Shown: in pieces, positions 1 through 13,100 of the stretch
Numbering within the stretch: position 1 is the stretch's first letter
How the letters are laid out: every line of letters starts with the position of its first letter
NCBI GenBank assembly: GCA_008921705.1
Contig: VFFE01006671.1
Span: 1 to 64,000, forward strand
DNA length: 64,000 nucleotides
Reading direction: 5' to 3'
DNA from: Burhinus oedicnemus
Taxonomy: Eukaryota > Chordata > Aves > Charadriiformes > Burhinidae
Translations under genes and position numbers: made by a program
The notes under the pieces: model-generated
What the model saw: the letters and a program-made list of their open reading frames with translations, nothing else
Told to the model about the DNA's origin: nothing
Databases searched by the model: none

Positions 1-1030
1 AAAAAAAAAAAAAAAAAAACCTCAGAGATGCACACTATTACAAATGCAAACAGCCATCAAATTGTCCAGTTTATTGATGGGAATTCAAAATTGATACAAA
101 ACATGCCCTCTTTGCATGTTGTATTTTACCCTTAAAATGCTTCCGATAGTGTCAGGTAGATTCAGAGTTAAGAATATACTTCGGCTTTCAGCATGTACCT
201 TTCATGAAGGTATTACACAAAAGCCACTAACTTAGTAACACATGGTCCCAAAATTGCTTTCAGACATCTTGTTTATCAAAAGACTCAGATCTTCTGCTGA
301 TCTGAGGAAATAAAGGCTTAAAAATGTTTTAAGCCATTAATAAGTATCCTATAGCAGAGTCAAGAAAGTTTATGATTTCCATTATAATCTTGGGCATAAA
401 AAGGCAAGAGTCCCAAAAAAGCAGCCCTCCAGAATATATGGAATGTGGCAATGGGTATGATGCCAATTTATAATGATCAAGTTAAGTAAAACAGATTTTT
501 AAAGCTATGAATGATGTGAGCAGTATCACAGTAAAATATTTAATGAATACCACAGAACCAATCAAGTTTGAAAGTTGAGCAGATGTTGTTTCAATCAACA
601 CAGATTTGTAATGTCAAATATACCAAAACGTTTTCTAAAACAAATCCCTAATGCAGAAAAATTGATTTAAAGTTTCCTCCTAGCTAATAGTACCTTTTAT
701 TTAAATTGGACCCTAAACTGATCAGACAATACATAGCCCACACTCTCGGACATTTATAATAAAAAAGCTTTTATTTTCAATTGAAACAAATGCACCATCC
801 TGCACTCGAAGGCTATAATGAGCCATAAGCATATTCCAAGGTGTATCAATGGCAACAGATTTGTTTCACCTCCACTGAGAAGTTACATAATGCACTCTTA
901 ATTGGTAAAGAAAAATTAAACTCAGCCTTCTCAAAGCTTCTGTACTGTGTTTCTTGGTTATTGTACAGTTCCACAGTCAGACCAAGAGTTTGCAGTGTGT
1001 GCAGACATCGTAGTCAATCAATAGTATTGT
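1..1030 (-). other. SEC63: SEC63 3' UTR (partial, runs off the window)
   Basis: This is AT-rich sequence directly after the stop codon at 1031-1033. On the minus strand AATAAA hexamers occur at 770-775, 697-702 and 70-75, so more than one cleavage site is possible. Mammalian SEC63 has a 3' UTR of several kilobases, so the true end may lie outside the window. The first 19 bases are A on the plus strand (T in the transcript), so they are not a poly(A) tail of this gene. Confidence 0.75.
770..775 (-). terminator. Candidate poly(A) signal AATAAA for SEC63
   Basis: TTTATT on the plus strand reads AATAAA on the transcript strand, about 255 nt after the stop codon. A second hexamer follows at 697-702. 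Both are canonical hexamers, but no GU-rich downstream element was verified, so which one is used is unknown. Confidence 0.4.
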
Positions 1031-1174
1031 TTAATCATCATCTTCTTCCTCTTCCTCTTCCTCCTCAAAACTGTCTTCAAAGCCCTCGCTGTCTTCCTGG
1101 TCCTCATCACCTTCTATTGCTGTATCCCATTGTGGATGATTTTCTGGCACTGGTTTTGCTTCATGAACTTCCAG
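1031..1174 (-). CDS. SEC63: SEC63 exon 21 (C-terminal acidic tail and stop)
   Basis: It encodes 47 residues starting LEVHEAKPVPENHPQWDTA and ending in eight Glu, three Asp and TAA at 1031-1033. The acceptor AG is at 1175-1176 and the exon enters in phase 0. The acidic tail is the part of Sec63 known to bind the cytosolic basic region of Sec62. The 3' UTR continues in the same exon. Confidence 0.96.
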   Translation of the reverse strand: MEVHEAKPVPENHPQWDTAIEGDEDQEDSEGFEDSFEEEEEEEEDDD

Positions 1175-4100
1175 CTGCAATTGCATAAAGAAAGGAAAGA
1201 GGGGGGGAAAAAAGCGTTACAGACAATACACAACAATTTGGGAAAACAAAAACAAACCCCAAAACAAGTGACACCACACACAAAACTGACAGTTAAAAAA
1301 ATGAAACAAAAAATACCAAACAAACAAACAGACCAACCAACACAAAAACACCCAAAACAAACCCAACAACTGCTTTCAGAAATAAGTCATGCAACTCATT
1401 AACTAGATGTATCTAGGACTAAGGGCAGGGAAATGGCATGGCAGGCCTCAAGGTATAAAGCCAGAGCCAACCATACCGCAGAAATTGAATAAAAATGAGA
1501 AAACGTGTATTAAAATATGCAGGCACTGGAAAGCATCACGAACTTTAGTCCCATTTAATCCATCGTAAAATTGCCACTACTGGCATCAGGCAGCAACTGC
1601 TTGTAAGTCCCTCCTTGCCACTGTTTTAAATTCAGACAGCTTGAATTCTTAAAGATAACAGGACTTTTGGGGTTTTAATAACCATATGAAGTAGCTTTCA
1701 ATATAATACAAATACATAAAACAATTATACATCACCTTCAATGGTTTAATCTGGTCCAATCCCATATATGAATCCGATCTTAAATAAACTGTGTACTGAT
1801 AGTTTCCAGGCTTGCCTGGTGCTGGAAACTTCAGCTCTACCTACAAAACAGAATTCACACCATAAGTTCTTACTGCTTTCAAGTGACACATTAGAATAAG
1901 TATCTAAGTACTCTAATGAGCAATAGATACTACTACAGAATAATACCTTTTTCTTTAAAAAAAAAAAAAAAATTAGTTTCTTACACATGACACTTCTTTG
2001 AAAATCTCTATATAATAAAACACCCACAAAAGAGACAGAATACCCAAGCAAAATACCTTCCATGAAAGATGAATAATTGAGTCACGTTGTTTTCTGAATT
2101 AGAGCAAAGTAACTCTCTTTTTAAGTACACAATTTCACTTTTTTGTATGCTTCCTAAATCCTCCAAACCCGAACAGGTTAAAATATTTAGTCTGCTGAAA
2201 GCATTAGCTTAACTGTACTGTTATTTGAAATTGCACATAAAATCTAGTTTGAAAAAACAAAATACATCAAATCTCCATTTTTCAGAAAAGCAAAGAACAC
2301 AGCCAAAGGTTACAGTCTCAGAAAGGTTCATATGAGCCGAGGCTAATTAATTTGTCACAGCCTCTGCTTTACAGAAAAAGAACACTTAGTATTTCTCACA
2401 CATTTGAATAAGTCTAAGAATGATCATTGTGTACAAATACTGGTTTTCATCAGCTTTTGATATCAGGGAAAAAAATCACATTCTGCAAAGAAACTTGGAA
2501 GTCTTCTTAAATTACCTCTTCTTCCTCCATTATCAATTTTCTTTTATCAGGAGAGTAAAATTTGGTTTCCATCTTAAGAGGTAAGTATGAAAAAATGAAA
2601 ATCTAAATGTATTTGCATACCATAAGACACTTCAGTATAGTTTTGCAATACCCTAAAAGAAAATTTTTCCAGTACTTTACCTCTTCTTTATCTTTTAGTG
2701 TACAAACGTGATATGGCATACATATTAGCATCTGCTCCTTCCGATCTGCAATATATAGCCACCACCATTCTTGTTTTTCCTTTCATAAAAGAAAAACAAA
2801 ACAAAAAAACCACAAAACAGGATTATTGAAGTCATATAAAATGATGCCACTACACTTTGTAACAGGTAATTAAGATTCACCGGTCCTTATAATAGAGATA
2901 GAAAGGAGATGGTTTGTGTTTGGTTGGTCGGGTTTCTTTTAAAACTCTTGAACATGTTTGAATAAAATATATAGTATATACTGCACACTGAAAGCAAACA
3001 GTTATCACAAGTAACTGTTGGTCTCCAAAGGCTTCATTCTGTATATCCAGCCTAAGCTACCATGTGAGACATGGAACTGTTCTGAAGACTTGTGTCCACT
3101 GAGGGTTAACGAGCAGCTTCATTCAATATAATACTACCTTAGGTCCTTCAACAGAAATCCAGCCTGGATAAAAAGGTCAACATACAAAGCAAGGCATGTC
3201 AAAAGACAGATAAAGTACTCTTTCCCAGTTAACAATCTTTTTCAGGAAAGTATGTTTTGCCCCACTTCTCTCCCCCTCCAAAAAGTGGGCATCTCCTTAA
3301 AGTTGGAATTTGGACATACTGAGATTTCACTTGAAGGAAGTATTTAATAGACTGGAGCCCTAAAAAGGGCATTTTATAACAGTTACAAGTCAAGCTCCAA
3401 ACCAGGAGGCCAATTCTTATGTATTTACACCAACAACAATCAGGTGGGTTGCTTCAGTGCCGCATGTAAATGGCTATCTTCTTTTGTTTCATTTTTAATC
3501 TACCACCATTAGAAGGACTGACTGAATGGATACAGTGGACTTCAACACCACCACTGAGCTCCTTCCAAATTCCACAGGTGGGAAGCAAATGCTGTTAATA
3601 CGTAGAATTTGAAGAATTTTTGTCTCTACTGAAAGAGTAAAAAGTTCAGTAGTTTTGGTGTGGTTTTGGCTTTGTTTGTTTGGGGTTTTTTAAACACTTC
3701 AGAAGCCAATGTTTGGTGATCTGAAATTTTAATAATGCAGGCTGAAAAATTACAAAAGTTAATTTAACTCCTTCCCTCTTTTGAAATGACTAATTGTTAT
3801 GCTAGTAATAATTACCATCATCTCACTGAAATATTCAACTAGCAAACTACAGATTTACAACAGCAAGGCACTCACACCAGCAACCAAAACACCCTGATTA
3901 GCACTGCTGCGTCCCAGAGAGTTTAAAATTAATTCAATATGTTAATGCCCATTTTACAGTGTGTAAAAGTAAAAGCAACTGCATCACAGTAAAGCAACAG
4001 CATTTCTTCACGTGTTTAGCACAATGGGCAACTGAGAACAGGACAAAACCCTATTCACATACTATTTAAGACCAGAATTTGTAGAATTATAAGAAGTCCT

Positions 4101-7100
4101 TTTTACAACTATTTTAAGTGATTTTCTTTATGAAAAACTGTCCCATGTGATTACAAGGCATACGTTATCTGTAAGTTTCAAAAATAAATATATTGTCAAT
4201 CTGCTTGACAGCTGTAGCAAAGAAGAATCTCATGCAGTCGAAGTGTTTATTTCCTAGCCAAGAGGCCTCTAGGAATAGGAGGATAAACAGTATAAATAGT
4301 ATAGATGAACAAGAACTACAGGAGTTAGATCCATTACAGAAATGGCTACTCGCCATTTTGGGCCTATAAGGACTCTGGCCACAGAAAACAGGAACTGCAT
4401 TTGTATCAATATGTTATTTTTGATGTTACCAAAACACTGTGCTGACTTACTATACATTGTTTATGTTTCCATTACTCTCAATGGCAAGGAATAATTTTTT
4501 TTAGAACAAAGATCAAAACTGTCAACTAGATTTTCCCAAAAACTGGTAAAAGTAACAGCCAAGGGGGGAAAGAAATACCAGAACAAATGACATTCATTGA
4601 TCTAATGCTTAAAGGACTCTATAGAGTAAACTCTTTGGAAGGAAAGCTCCTGACCCCAAAGTACCACTGCTTTTTTATAGAAAGGACAACTGTGCAGGAG
4701 TGTCATTTTCCTCTCTCTTATTGGGTGGAATTTAAAGTTTATGCCTGCGAGAACCTGGCAAGCGATCAGGCAAGCGGGCAAAATGCCCTTTAACAGATGG
4801 GTGCAAGGTTTGGTGTGCCAGGGAACCAGTATGTTCATGAAATTGGAACACCAGGGCCAGTTTCTACCTAGAAATGTCAAAACTACAATCTGTGCAGTTT
4901 CTGGATCCATGAATGCAGAAGCAGAAGATAATTATTTAGGAACCTGGAGAGATTAAAGATGCATCTCTGGCAGAGTAACCAACTGCCCAAAAACCTTCAT
5001 GAAACAGTGTTAAGGCTACCTCCTGAGAATAAATATATTAGGCTCAGCTACACTCAAACATCTGTAAATTCTGGAAACAGAGAGATCACACAGCCACAGC
5101 ATTTCATCCTTAACTGTGCATCATCTCTGAACCAGCCATGACCACAATACATGTAATACTCTAAATCACAGATGAAAAAACCACCCAGAGAGTATGATGG
5201 ATTTTGCTCTTCAGACGTTGCAAATCAGCTCTATCTGAACATGCTCCAACTGCAGCTACAGCACTAAGTACAGCTGCATTCAACTTTCAGTAAATCACTG
5301 AAGAGAGGTTGGAAAACTTACAGCTGCAGTACCATAAGATAATACGTGTGTATCTTCCAAGTTCAAGTGTTCAGTTCAGCCCTAGATTATTTTTTTTAGC
5401 ATAATACTGTACTTAGGCTTTATCATAAAACCCATCAGCAGCTTGGTTACGTACAGCTGCAGCTTAAGCAGTTTTGTACAGAGTAAGTGTAAGTGAAGTC
5501 TCCGAAGGAACCCTCACTGCAGTAAAAAAGAAATACAAATAGTTAGCGCTCCTGTGGCACTGGGCATAGAACATACTCGCTGTTTGAGCTCAGACTGATG
5601 ACCAAAGCCAGCTGCCTTCGCAGCAAGGAGGTATTAAGACTCAGCTGTACATTTGACATGATCTAAGGCAGCCAGAAGAGCAGAACACAAGTACACCTTT
5701 TCCCGTTATGCTAGTGTACTGCTAGCAGCTGTACTGCGAGATAGGAGGGTATCTAACAGTGCCAGGAAAAGACAGCATTAAGACCAGCCATTACAAAACT
5801 AGATGCCGTCAGGCCACAAAACTCTCAGCTAAGGCCTTCAGGAAAACGATTTCTTTGGTTTATTTGTATATCCCGTCTGGCTCCTGAGCAACAGGTCTCA
5901 CTTCTCACGCTCTCCTTTCTAATGATGGCAGAACTAGGTAAAAACAGCAGGAACAGTATGATCACAAGCATGGGGATAACAGAGTATGTTCTGCGCACAC
6001 AACAAGCTGTACAGGGTATAGACATAAAGAGCCCTGGGGACTGGAAAGAGGGAGCAAATATACACAGTGTCTTCCTTTTTTCTCATGTTTTCCTCTTCTT
6101 CCTCATCTGTTGTCTCCTTTAAACCACAAGAGGAAGCATAAGCCTTGCATCCCGCCTCCCTGTTAGTGGAGATAGCATGATGAGAGGGAAGAGATCCTAG
6201 ATTAGTTCCCTAGTCAGACAGCAGGGAAGCAAAGGAATCCCTCTGAACGACTGGCCTGGAAAGAAAGTGTGGCCAAATACCCCTTCCTCCTGGTTCCGAT
6301 TTGGTCACCTCCCAAAGAACTAACTTATTTGCTCAGAACATAAAACCCGTGCTTTAAAAAATGCCATCTTTTTCAAGGCTTCACTGCTGTTAGCTGTTTG
6401 TATAAGTAACAACTGATATATCGGAACATACTTTCAACACCAAAGGCTGCTCTAGAGACACCTCAGCCTATCTACTATACTGAGCCACCACTCTCAAATA
6501 CATCCCTTTCCCCGATACCCATCCACACCTGATCTTGCATTTTTGAGTTGTATAGGAAAGATTGTTCCACAATTGGCTTCCGCCACTTCCAGACTACACT
6601 ATGATAGGAAGAGACAGCTTTGCCAATCCTCTCGCATCTTCCACAGCTGCACGCTGTGTTGCCACCACGCTGTTGCGTTGAGGCTTGCAGTCAAGCAGCA
6701 AGCCAAAACGATCTGCTGATCCAAATGACCCCCGACTCTCCTGTCATTTCTGTTAACACAGGAGGGGTCAGAACCTCCCTGGCTCGCAGGTGCTTGAAGT
6801 TAGATGAAGAGCGAGTAATACTCTACCCTTAACTCGGTATTAGAGACACTGCTGTGCTTTCACATTCCACAGCACGGGGATGGGGGCGGGGGAGAAAAGA
6901 AAAAGGAAAGAAAAGTACTAATAAATTAGATCCCTAGATATCTGAAAGGTTTCATTCTGAATCTGCCTAGAAGTTGCAGATCAGCAGGGAAAAAAAAAAA
7001 AAAACAAAAACCAAAAAAACAACCTTGAGCATTATTGCCATCAAAAAGGAACCTCAAATTCTATTCAAGTTTGCAAGTCTCTGGGAACTGGACAGAAAAA

Positions 7101-10100
7101 ATAATACATTAAAAGTTTTTAGGAAAGTATCTGAAGGAGTTTAAGAGGATTTTATAAATTAAGACTTTTTAAAAATGAATATTAGCAATTTTTTCAAGTA
7201 TTAGACTTTTTTAAAAGCCCATTATTTGCAGTAAAAATATAAAAAGAGCAATTCATTTCTATTACATTAATTCTCATGTTTCACAACTGTAATGTTTTTT
7301 ATTACTGACCTCAGGGAAAAAAAGACTGTAAACAGGATGTGTTATCTTCGACTTCGTTTCAAGAAGGGCTCGTTCCTTTCTCTGTATACTTTGCTGTAAT
7401 TCTTGCCACTCCTGTCAAAGGTAAGTTTAAAGAGTTACTGTGCACTAGCCATCTTTTGCATTAAAAAAAGACAGACATTTTAGCCCATGGAAATGATACA
7501 TATGCAAGTTCTTGTGCTATACTAAACCATACAAAAGGGAAAGGCACATAGAGATTAAGTTACATAGTACGATTAAAAGCAAAAAAATCAAGCAACAGGA
7601 AAACTAAAGAAACCATTCATGTCAATATTAAAAAAAACAACCAACCAACCCCAAAACACGGATCTGTGGGGCTTGCACACATTCTTCAAAAGGCACTTCT
7701 ACAGCACTGCCTATAAACACTCGCTACCTGAGCTGTCCTGATTACAAGCTTGGTGATTTTTTTCCCATCAGAAGCTTATTCTCAGCCTGTACGGGACTTC
7801 AGCTGTCACTCTCAAGTCTTCCACTATCAGACCTGTGGTGCGGAAATCATCTGCCACCACAATGCTTCAATCTCATTTACCTCTTAATCCATTAAGCCAA
7901 TATACAAGTTCCTTCAACTACTGCATGCTTATAGTAGTATGCATTATGCAATATGCAACAGCCACTGCATGTAAAGAACAGAGTCCAAAGGAGAGACTTT
8001 ATCTCACAAAATCTGCAGCAGCTAGTAAACAAATTAAGCTGAAAGAAACATTACAATCTTTCCTTGAAATCAAGCTATTTTTCTCATGCCATTTTTAAGT
8101 TTTCTGTTTATTCTGCAAAGACCCTTCACTGTTCTCTCTGAAACAGTCTGGCAATGACAAAGCTCTTATGCCGGAATGAGGTCTGAAAACCTCTGGAGAA
8201 CAGATATTACTCCTTCATCCTAGTGTTGCCTAGCCTGCGGGGATGCTAGAGGATTAAAATGCATTTTCTCTTAACCCCAGAGGCAACATTACCCTTCAAG
8301 AAAAAGTAAGGCTTACAGCTTCATCATCTTTGTTTTGCTTCTCATCTTGTTCTCTGTCAGAGTCTCTGTCACTTCCATCATCTTTTTCACTTTGAGAGTC
8401 CCTGTTTGTTTCTTCTTCTTCAGATTCACTTCCTTTATCAGAGATCTCCTCTTCTTCTTCCTTCGCAACTACTTCCTAATGGGAAAGAAAAAAAAAAAAA
8501 GGACAAAAAACCCTCTAACTTAGTTTGTCTGCATTATTGTAGTACGCAACATTCACAGCACCTGTCTTAAGGTCACAGCCCTTATTTCCTATTTTGATCT
8601 ACACTCTTCTGGTGCCACAGAGTATATCTACAGTGAAGATTAATCCTTTTCACCTTGTGTGCTAAGAGGAGCAGGGAAGCAATTTTCCTTCTCCATATGG
8701 CATCCACAACATGAACAGGAGAAAACAGTATTTGATTCTGGGGTCACATTTCAAAAAGTCGTAAGAAAAGAAGAGAGAATATAAGAAAGTACCTACAAGA
8801 TGGCCCGTGAGGTGGAGAAAACACCATGCAGTGGGAGCATAAAGGTACTAAAAGCTACTTAAGTTACCAGAAGAAAGTCTCATTTCAGTTTTTTCCTTTA
8901 AAGGAAATGTAGAAGGTACAGAACAATTCACCTCCCAGAAGGCAAGACCTAATAACAAGACCTAATAAGAAGGGACTATGAAGCCAGACTTCTAAAGTAG
9001 CTGGGCACAACTTTCAGCAGGCCGCTGGAAACATTACTGTGGTGGTTCCCTGATTATTTTACCAGTCTGTTTTAGGAGATATTCTGTACAAAAGCATAGA
9101 AAGAAATGTAACAGACAGATACAAAAAACCCATCAGATTAGGAGTGATAAACTGAACAAAATATTAAAATATCAATGAATCTATGAGCTACCCCATTAGC
9201 TTGTTTTTGCTTCTGCTGTTTCGGCGGCTGCAACGTAGGTGGTACAGGTTTCTTTTTCAATGGCTTCTTTTTCTTTGATTTTGAAGCTTTCTTGGTTCCT
9301 TTATTCTTTTGCTGCCATCCTTTGCTCTTAACTTTGTTGACATCTCCTTGCTGCAGGAAAGCAGTATTTAAAATATTTATTCTGTTCATTAAATTTCAGG
9401 CATTCAACTGTACTTTAAGCATTTTAAAGTTAGATGTTACTTGTAACTTAGTAGAAAGTTAGAAAGCATAGCTCAAGAGACACTTCAGTAGGCATTTCTG
9501 AAAAAAAAAAAAATGCTTGAGAAGCACACAATTAGCAACTCAAGATCTGAAAGAAAGCTCTCTTTAGCTAGCACGAGGAACATTCATTGTTCACTTACCC
9601 CATCTTCCGTTGGTTGCTCTTCTGCTGCACATATAGACTGTTCCTTTTCAAACACTTCCTGGTTAGAGAAAGACATGAAAACTATTAATGCCTCTCTGTA
9701 CCAAAAGAGCAAATTATTATTTTATATTTGAACTTAAACTAAATCACCTTAATCAGGTCTGAGGGTTTTAATCATTATGGCAAATTCTTTTATCAGTGAC
9801 AAACACAACAGGAGATTAACAGATCAAAATTAAAAACTGTTCCAAACATTTGGTCTAGCATTTTTCCATCACTAGCACTTATAAAGAAATTTAGTAACAA
9901 CATGTCATCTTGTTGCAAAGAATCTATTTGTTTTATAAAGCATAGAAATCCTGTATCACAAAAGCAAGCAATAGTAAAAATGCAAATTCTGCTCCAGTTG
10001 CCAGAGCATTAAAAACTTCAACAGCTGCACTGTTACTCAGGGACACAAGACAACAAATCACAGCAGAAATATGAAACGTTAAGACAAAACACAATGTTAG

Positions 10101-13100
10101 TATTATGTAGGCTCAAACATCTCTATGAAAATGGAATTTTTTCACGCATTTCCTTCTTCAAAACATAATACATGACATTTAAAAAAAAAAAAATCAGTCA
10201 TAAGGAGCTGTCTTATATAAAGATCACAAATACGAGACACCACCATAAAAAAAGCATTGTAGCTAGCTCTAATTTTTAGGTCGTGTATCTCAATGCCAGA
10301 CTGCCTAGTGGGGTTCATGTAGAAAACATCTTAATTGAGTTTCCTATATGCTGTCAGACATTTTAATTAATTTCTAAGTGCATTTCAATACGCTCACAAT
10401 TTTCAGTTGCCTTCATTTTTAAGGTCCAGCTTAGTGATACAGTGCTTTTACTTTCTACCCACTGCATCCTCAGTTATCATTGAGATGATGCATTCTTAAA
10501 TCCATAGTGTGAACCCACGGTACTTATGTATACAGACTGCTTTCTGCTGAACTGGTTTCAATGGCTAGTCTGATCAACTGTTACGCTCATGCTCATATGC
10601 TTTACCTTAGAGGCATGAACTCAGACTTTCCATTCACTTAGACAACCATCTTGACATAGTATAGATGCAAAAATTGACACTGTAGGCTTTGTTAGGTAGA
10701 AGTTTGTTTAGTTTCTGTGCATTAAGTTTTTTGTTCAATGAAAGTCATTACTACATTTTAAGCTAAAAAATAAGCACAGGTCAGAAGTTTAACTACTAGG
10801 GTGTAGTATTATTTTGGTTATGCCACATTGCTACCCATTCAGCATTCCACTTCCTTGATGTGGCATTGGTGTACCTCCTTTTTATTAAGTTATGTATACT
10901 CTGCATTCTGCTGGACTGAGTTTCTTTCATAAAAGTGTCTAAAACACCCAAGAGATTTGTAACATTATGAGCCCGCATAAAGTGAAATCAAACACTGTCC
11001 TAAGGACTTGAGTGAATACTTCATTCTAGTTCAAAAACTAAGTTTCTGAATGTCTCTTTTCCTGTTATTTACAAACCTCAGGGCAGTATCGCTTGCCATA
11101 TTCTTTTACTGTTCCCTAGACAACTGCAACGGGTCAGACTGAACTTTGGTTTGATTCCAGGAAAACTTTCTAATTCAGAAACAAAAACATAAGGGAGGAT
11201 TAAGAGCACAAGTTCTCGATTTCAAATCTTAATTTTACAGTTATATTTACAAAACACTATGTTAGCTTGCAAAGAAGAAATGCCTGTTTATTAGCATATA
11301 CTTGCAGTTACCCTGAAACAACAAGTATTCTTAATACTTACTGCCATGGTCTGTCTTGTTAGTGTGACCAGAACAGTGACAAGAGAACCTACTGTAATAT
11401 TGTTGCTGTCTTCATCATCCAAAACTAGTGTAAAAAGAAAAGCAACACATCTATTAAACTTCTTTAAAGCTTTTTTTCCACTAAACATTGTTTCTGTCTA
11501 AATATAAGCATACAAATTCCAGAATTTTTAACAAAAAAATAATTTCAAAATATTATTAAATAAGTCTCCTACAATCTCAAATATACTACCAGGAGGAGGG
11601 CTGGTAACTCAGCAAACTATAAAACAGCAACATTGAGTTTGAAATTTTAATTGCATGAAAGTTAGAAAATTCAAAGTTAAAGCTGCTGTGGGAACCATAA
11701 CTCTGTAATATTGTGCATTATATATTAAAGCATAAAACTTCAGAAACATGAAATACCACACATGACCAAAGGGACCTTGTTATATTTGTTCTGGGAATCG
11801 TAACTTTGATTTTCCTGACTTTCATATGATTAACAACTCAATTTCAATGCCACATTAACAATCATGCATTTAATTCTTTTTTAAGTAGAAGGCAAAGGAA
11901 AATAAAAGAACAGCAATTATTATTTTAACTAAAATATCAAATATAAAACCCACAGGAAAGCCACTGAGGAGTTTGTATCTCCAGTCTATGAACTGGAGAA
12001 CGTCCCAGGTTGGGGAGGAAGAGAGTTATATCCCCGTGTGGATTGTCCACCCCGATCACCCCCCCAAGAAAGTAGTTTTACTATTCACTAGTTTTACGTG
12101 TGTGTTTTGTATAATGGTATAATCAAGCTAAATAGAAAAGCACATGCATTGTTTAATCCTCTGTATCACACCTGAGTACAGTTATGTGACAAATGAAGAC
12201 TACAGGCAGAAAAGGACTGCTTGCCAAAATATGGGAAAGCACTCCAAGACTAAATTTCAAGCAGATTTACACAGCTTTGTACAACCCTGTGCTACAAGAT
12301 AAAGTCATCTTTGTGTTTGCTTTTAAAAACACACATAAACAACATTTAGAAATACCAAGCTTAACAGACTTTTCCTTCTTTAACAGACATTTCCATTAAT
12401 GTTTGCTTCTCAGAGGACTATGCATAAGCCGAATTACAAATTAGGCCACCCAAACAAAACATATCACATTTTGAATTTGATCATTGCAACCACAGTGACA
12501 ATACAAATTATAAACAACCTTTCAAATATCTCATATTTACTAGTACCGATCTTCTCCAAAGGAAAGGAGACAGCAGAACCAATTCACTTTCCACTGAAAG
12601 GCTGCCTAACAGGAACTGCTTAATAATATACCTAATCTTCAGAGAGGAAGAGCATTACACATTCATTGAAACAGTGCACACAAAAGGTAGCTAAGCATAG
12701 CATGGACAAATTCTGCCAGATATAAAAACCATACAAGGATTATTATCACAAAGGAACCCATGAATATTTAGTCATCGGGGTCTCCAACTCAAAATCTCAC
12801 AAAGGACTCTCCATGCTGGAGTAGGCTGAGCATAAATTCTGGAATAAGCACAACTTTTTAAGATAGCTAATAAAAGTGGTATTTCAACCAGAATTCCACA
12901 TTGTGCCTGAAATATTAAATCAACCGATGAAATACCAGATAAGCTCTGGTAGGAGAAACTACTGCTGGCTTGGGAATCTGTGAAATGTTTCAATGTACTT
13001 TATCTCCTCAGACTATAAATCTTATGTGCAAGAGCCCGCCACTCAAAAAAGTATGTAATTTCCAGGCCACATAAATAACAGTGAGTTGTGTTTCAGCATC

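Noticed and set aside
2511..2535. Glu-rich stretch resembling an extra SEC63 exon
   Set aside because: Exons 19 and 20 join directly in frame and match the family; the stretch lacks an acceptor in the right phase.
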